Shown here one piece after another: positions 60,801 through 64,000 of a stretch of DNA of 64,000 nucleotides. A program made the translations under genes and the position numbers. The DNA is from Pedobacter sp. D749 (lineage in GTDB: Bacteria; Bacteroidota; Bacteroidia; Sphingobacteriales; Sphingobacteriaceae), in assembly GCF_019317285.1 (NCBI RefSeq), contig NZ_CP079218.1:5704001-5768000 (forward strand), read 5' to 3'. How positions within the stretch are numbered: the first letter of the stretch is position 1; every line of letters begins with the position of its first letter. The notes beneath the pieces were generated by a model. It saw only the letters and a program-made list of their open reading frames with translations. It had not been told where the DNA came from and did not search any database.

Positions 60801-60887
60801 CGTCATCTCGACTGGAGTGTAACGGAATGGAGAGATCTTTGAAGCCAGTTAATTTAAAAGATTTCTCCACTGCGGTCGAAATGACGA
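60801..60887. repeat. CGTCATCTCGA long inverted repeat between J/KTSC and PhyH genes
   Basis: CGTCATCTCGACTGGAGTGT and GCGGTCGAAATGACG are the outer arms, with inner GGAGAGATCTTTGAA and AAAGATTTCTCC. It sits in a convergent gap. Confidence 0.8.
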
Positions 60888-60938
60888 TTTATCTTAACCT
60901 GTCATCCCAAGCCCCTTGTTTTTTCTAAAACTGAATTC

Positions 60939-61673
60939 TCATGATGACGTGCGATCAAAATCAAGGTATTCCGACCATTGTAATTCTTTGGGCAGCGTCT
61001 GATTGCTAAATTCAAGATGAATTACCCTTCTTTTTTGATTGTTTGTTGTTCTGCTCGAGCTATGCAGGAGCAACGGTTTCATAACCATAAGGCCACCCCG
61101 CGCTACATTGCAGCTAACTTCTTTTTCGATATTCCAGTCGATCGTTTCGGGCCTGTAGATGCCTTTACTGTGCGAATTCGGAATTACTTCTAGCGCACCA
61201 TTCTCTTCATTGGTATCATCAAGGTGAATGCGGATGGTAAAATTACTTTCAAGGATATTTAGCGGTGGCTGTACAGCGAACTGATCATGTTTCTTAGTGT
61301 AAGGGCCAAATCCTGGAATTTCTACTTTCTGGTTAACAGAAATAGTCAAATCCTGATGATAAGAAACAAACCAATTCGAAGTTTCGGGTTTGTCGAAGTA
61401 GATTGATTTAACAAGAAAATAATCTTTGCCAAAAATCTCTCGTATGATGGCTTTTAGTTTTTTATTGAAAATTAGCTCAATAGTTCCTGGAACTTCTTTT
61501 AAAAATTGGCGTATTGCAAAAAGATCGTCTGATTTCTTAAATGTTTCTTTTTTGGTATCTGCTCCGTTAATAGCCGCCTGGATATCTTGAATTTCCTGAT
61601 CTGTAAATACATTATCAAGCACGGAAAATCCTGATTCCTTAATTTCTTTTTCCTTAATTGTTGAATCCATCAC
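60939..61673 (-). CDS. Phytanoyl-CoA dioxygenase (PhyH) family protein
   Basis: A 244-residue Fe(II)/2-oxoglutarate-dependent oxygenase of the PhyH family, which hydroxylates small molecules. The facial triad His-x-Asp is seen in VSYHQDLTISV (about residue 113-115), and the distal His with the 2-oxoglutarate Arg lies in LLLHSSSRTTNNQKRRVIHLEF. The N-terminal ESGFSVLDNVFTDQEIQDIQ is typical. The substrate is unknown. The START-like gene overlaps it by context, its start being 2 bases from the other stop, so they form a pair. Confidence 0.85.
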   Translation of the reverse strand: MMDSTIKEKEIKESGFSVLDNVFTDQEIQDIQAAINGADTKKETFKKSDDLFAIRQFLKEVPGTIELIFNKKLKAIIREIFGKDYFLVKSIYFDKPETSNWFVSYHQDLTISVNQKVEIPGFGPYTKKHDQFAVQPPLNILESNFTIRIHLDDTNEENGALEVIPNSHSKGIYRPETIDWNIEKEVSCNVARGGLMVMKPLLLHSSSRTTNNQKRRVIHLEFSNQTLPKELQWSEYLDFDRTSS

Positions 61674-61674
61674 C

Positions 61675-62169
61675 TCAATTATTCAACATGGGTTTAAAGC
61701 GGTTATCTTTATTTCTCAAATCCAAACCGCCTTCATAAACGGATTTAAAATTAACCAGGTAAAAACTCCAACCATTATGACAACCCAGGCGGATGTTCCG
61801 TTTTGAATGATCATCTTCAGGGATATTCTTTTGGGTCAATTCTACAACGGTATATTCAAATTCTTCATGCAGCTTGATCTCAACCAAACAAGCTCCGGCA
61901 AAAGTAAACTGAAAATAATCCTTGCCATTTGCTTCGGTTACCGTTCCATTTTCGATATGCTCATAAAGGTACCAGATCCATTTATACCGATCGCCTTTAA
62001 GTGCGTTCTGCGTTTTACTGAGCAGTACTTTATTCTCGTCAGTAAAGGACGCATCGCTTAAAAACCATTTTTCAATTTCAATTGCTTTTGTCCAGGCGTT
62101 GTAGATGTCCTCAACTTTTGCTTTAATGGCGATTCTGATAGTGAATTTCGTCCAATCGAAGTTTTCCAT
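61675..62169 (-). CDS. START/SRPBCC (AHSA1-like) domain protein
   Basis: A 164-residue ligand-binding fold protein of the AHSA1/START group. The FDWTKFTIRIAIKAKVEDIYNAWTKAIEIEKWFLSD start and the LGCHNGWSFYLVNFKSVYEGGLDLR end match SRPBCC proteins that bind hydrophobic molecules. It precedes the PhyH gene on the same strand with one base between them, so they are co-transcribed, which would fit a ligand carrier paired with an oxygenase. Confidence 0.85.
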   Translation of the reverse strand: MENFDWTKFTIRIAIKAKVEDIYNAWTKAIEIEKWFLSDASFTDENKVLLSKTQNALKGDRYKWIWYLYEHIENGTVTEANGKDYFQFTFAGACLVEIKLHEEFEYTVVELTQKNIPEDDHSKRNIRLGCHNGWSFYLVNFKSVYEGGLDLRNKDNRFKPMLNN

Positions 62170-62187
62170 TGGCTAAATTTTGGGTGA

Positions 62188-63297
62188 TTAATTAAATACT
62201 AAACAAACCGGAGCACCAACATCGATCCTTTTGCCGCTATCGGTTAATTTACCGGTTGTTTTGTTTCGGTTAAAAATAACAATGTTATTCGTATACTGAT
62301 GTCCGATCAATAAGAATTTTCCGGTCGGATCAATCGTAAAGTTTCTTGGCCCTTTTCCCAGGGTACTTACCGTTTCAATAAATTTCAATTTTCCGGTAGA
62401 TAAAATAGAGAATGCAGAAATGCTATTGGCATCGCCACGGTTGGTTTCGTATAAGAATTTTCCATCAGCCGAAACATGGATATCTGCGCCATCAATTTTT
62501 CCTGTAAAATCTTTCGGCGTGGTGCTGATCTCCTGGATTTTGGTCAAACTTCCATCTGCATAAGCAAAAACAGTTATGTTGCCGTTAAATTCGTGCGCTA
62601 AATAGGCAAATTTTCCATTCGGACTAAAAGTAATGTGCCTCGGGCCAGTACCTGCATTGGTTTTTATAACCGACTTTACCGTTAATATTTTTTCTTTCGC
62701 GGTTGGATTATAATTGTAAATATAAGTTTGATCTTCGCCCAGATCGTTAACAATTAAGTATTTATGATCTGGTGTAAATTTTGTCATGTGTACATGAGCG
62801 CTTTCTTGTCTTCCTTTCGGATCAATGCTTTTTCCGGTATGTTTGATGATCTGCAAAGCCTCTGTTAAAGCCCCGTCAGCTTTTCGTGAAAATACCGCTA
62901 AGCTACCACCACTATAATTGGCTACAATTACATTTTTGGCATCAACGGTAATAAAGCAGGGATCAGCACCATGACTGTCAACTTTGTTTAAAAAAGTTAA
63001 ATCGCCTGTTTTGGCATCATATTTAAATGCGCTTACCGTACTGGTAGCTCCGGTTTCGTTAACGGTATAAATAAATTTGTTATCAGGTGAAACGGCTATG
63101 TAACTTGGATTAGCAGTGTTTTTTGTAATGCTTTTTATCTTGGTAACAGCTGTTAAAGTATTAAAATCGTAAGTGTAAATTCCTTCGCTTTTTCCTGGTG
63201 CAGTATAGGTGCCGACAATGAGATTATAGTTGGTTTTTTGAGCGAAACTAAGGGTCGATAGCATAGAAAGAATAAGCAATGAACTGAGTTTTTTCAT
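62188..63297 (-). CDS. Exported lactonase-family beta-propeller protein
   Basis: A 369-residue protein with a signal peptide (1-19, ending LSFAQ) and a seven-bladed propeller of the 6-phosphogluconolactonase (Pgl/YbhE) family. Blade starts such as VSPDNKFIYTVNE, FTPDHKYLIVNDLGED, FSPNGKFAYLAHEFNG and IDPTGKFLLIGHQYTN are repeated. Conserved AHVHMTKFTPD and TGPRHITF blocks match lactonase-family proteins. The signal peptide suggests a periplasmic enzyme, probably not the cytoplasmic 6-phosphogluconolactonase of the pentose pathway. It lies just upstream (18 bases) of the START gene. Confidence 0.88.
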   Translation of the reverse strand: MKKLSSLLILSMLSTLSFAQKTNYNLIVGTYTAPGKSEGIYTYDFNTLTAVTKIKSITKNTANPSYIAVSPDNKFIYTVNETGATSTVSAFKYDAKTGDLTFLNKVDSHGADPCFITVDAKNVIVANYSGGSLAVFSRKADGALTEALQIIKHTGKSIDPKGRQESAHVHMTKFTPDHKYLIVNDLGEDQTYIYNYNPTAKEKILTVKSVIKTNAGTGPRHITFSPNGKFAYLAHEFNGNITVFAYADGSLTKIQEISTTPKDFTGKIDGADIHVSADGKFLYETNRGDANSISAFSILSTGKLKFIETVSTLGKGPRNFTIDPTGKFLLIGHQYTNNIVIFNRNKTTGKLTDSGKRIDVGAPVCLVFN

Positions 63298-63377
63298 GAA
63301 ACGATGATGTTGATTTTAACAAATATAAATAAAGTTGGCCACGGAGGCACAGAAAACACGGAAGATGTTTTTTAGTT

Positions 63378-63487
63378 ATCGTCCTCGTTTGTAACGAGGA
63401 TGAATGAGAGATGCATTTTTAATGCATGTTCATTGCTGGGCGATACAATCGTCTTTCTCCTGCATCCTCGTTAAAAACGAGGACGAT
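63378..63487. repeat. BIME-like pair of CTCGTT/AACGAG palindromes
   Basis: TCCTCGTTTGTAACGAGGA (63382-63400) and TCCTCGTTAAAAACGAGGA (63465-63483) are palindromes with the same CTCGTT/AACGAG core as the RAYT-flanking units. A GCATTTTTAATGC hairpin lies between them. The outer ATCGTCCTCG / CGAGGACGAT makes the whole unit symmetrical. The 63404-63604 frame is not a gene. Confidence 0.75.
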
Positions 63488-63552
63488 GGAGAAAATCAAA
63501 CTCTGGAACGCTGTGCTTTCTCTGTGCGCTTTGTGGTAAAAAATAGCAGTAT

Positions 63553-63577
63553 AAAAAAAGGCAGCCAATTGGCTGCC
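63553..63577 (-). terminator. Terminator of the pseudouridine synthase gene
   Basis: GGCAGCCAATTGGCTGCC (63560-63577), followed by TTTTTTTAT in the minus direction. Confidence 0.8.
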
Positions 63578-63584
63578 TCATGTA

Positions 63585-64000
63585 TTATTTTATTAAATGT
63601 TTAATCTGAATCAATTCATGTTCTTCAAGATAGCGCCATCTGCCACGTGGTAGGTCTTTCTTGGTTAAATTGCCATAAACAACGCGGTCTAATTTTTCTA
63701 CATTATAACCTAAGTGTTCAAAAATACGGCGAACAATCCTGTTTTTACCACTGTGGATCTGGATACCGATTTCTTTTTTGGTTCCACCTGCAACGTAAGA
63801 AATGTTATCTGGTTTAATCAGACCATCTTCTAATTCTAAACCAAAAGCAATTTTGTTCAAATCGCCTTGTGATAAAGATTTATCCAGTTCAACATTGTAA
63901 ATTTTAGTGATACCGTTTTTAGGGTGTGATAATTTATCAGCCAAATCACCATCGTTTGTCATTAACAACAAACCTGTGGTATTTCTGTCTAAACGTCCAA
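63585..64000 (-). CDS. Pseudouridine synthase of the RsuA/RluB/RluF family, 3' end
   Basis: The gene is cut by the right window edge. The visible 138 residues begin GRLDRNTTGLLLMTNDGDLA, so the catalytic Asp (GRLD) is included. KIYNVELDKSLS follows, then IGIQIHSGKNRIVRRIFEHLGYNVEKLDRV, the characteristic RsuA/RluB core, and RGRWRYLEEHEL at the end. The enzyme isomerises uridine in ribosomal RNA; the exact member (RsuA, RluB, RluE or RluF) cannot be assigned from this part. Confidence 0.93.
   Translation of the reverse strand, partial: GRLDRNTTGLLLMTNDGDLADKLSHPKNGITKIYNVELDKSLSQGDLNKIAFGLELEDGLIKPDNISYVAGGTKKEIGIQIHSGKNRIVRRIFEHLGYNVEKLDRVVYGNLTKKDLPRGRWRYLEEHELIQIKHLIK

Noticed and set aside
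63404..63604. 66-codon frame in the BIME region near the right end
   Set aside because: It covers the inverted-repeat unit and overlaps the terminator of the pseudouridine synthase gene.

Overview
The window is a chromosomal stretch of a Bacteroidota bacterium, most likely Sphingobacteriaceae and close to Pedobacter. The support is the AT-rich sequence, many exact matches to the Bacteroidota -7 promoter element TAnnTTTG just upstream of genes, a bacillithiol gene (bshA), DUF2723/GT117 membrane proteins, an OstA-like protein, and a large load of short palindromic intergenic repeats. No plasmid, phage or CRISPR signature was seen. The assignment rests on gene content recalled from the family, not on a database search.

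Layout. 1-2000: the 3' end of an S10 serine carboxypeptidase gene, then accA. 2000-2900: a REP-associated tyrosine transposase (RAYT) between two palindrome-rich units. 2980-9261: two tandem GT117/DUF2723 membrane proteins. 9489-12085: tRNA-Gln, prs, the L25 ribosomal protein gene and pth, followed by a 1-kb repeat desert. 13115-21134: a TPR protein, recF with a DciA-like gene, a micro-lipoprotein, an FKBP isomerase, ndk, an NrnA-type phosphoesterase and two tandem FKBP lipoproteins. 21429-23897: a CYTH protein and a GH20 hexosaminidase. 24260-32276: a minus-strand catabolic cluster, interrupted by an IS3-family element. 32487-40592: an M48 protease, yiaA, nnr, an AIM24 protein, an ECF sigma/anti-sigma pair and lipA. 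40786-47873: a GNAT protein, cysS, a racemase, a DUF559 endonuclease cassette, an M28 peptidase, an NTF2-like protein, a GDPD-like protein and a small membrane protein. 48015-63971: TPR, DinB and MoxR proteins, two SurA-like chaperones, rdgB, an OstA-like protein, tilS, bshA, a J/KTSC protein, a PhyH/START pair, a lactonase and a partial RsuA/RluB-type pseudouridine synthase.

The most interesting metabolic unit is the 24.3-32.3 kb cluster. It holds an ethanolamine-type permease, a glutamine-synthetase-like ligase, an iron alcohol dehydrogenase, an aldehyde dehydrogenase and a gamma-glutamyl hydrolase. Together these would take an amino alcohol (ethanolamine is the best guess) through a gamma-glutamylated route to an amino acid. 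A 1303-bp IS3-family element with a 3-bp target duplication sits between the ligase and the alcohol dehydrogenase and may uncouple the two halves.

The second theme is repeats. At least eight palindromic families occupy the gene-free stretches. One brackets a RAYT transposase. Another forms near-perfect 27-bp inverted repeats around a DUF559 nuclease gene. A third brackets a GNAT gene. A further theme is promoter geometry: four housekeeping genes have the -7 element exactly four bases before ATG, which predicts leaderless mRNAs.
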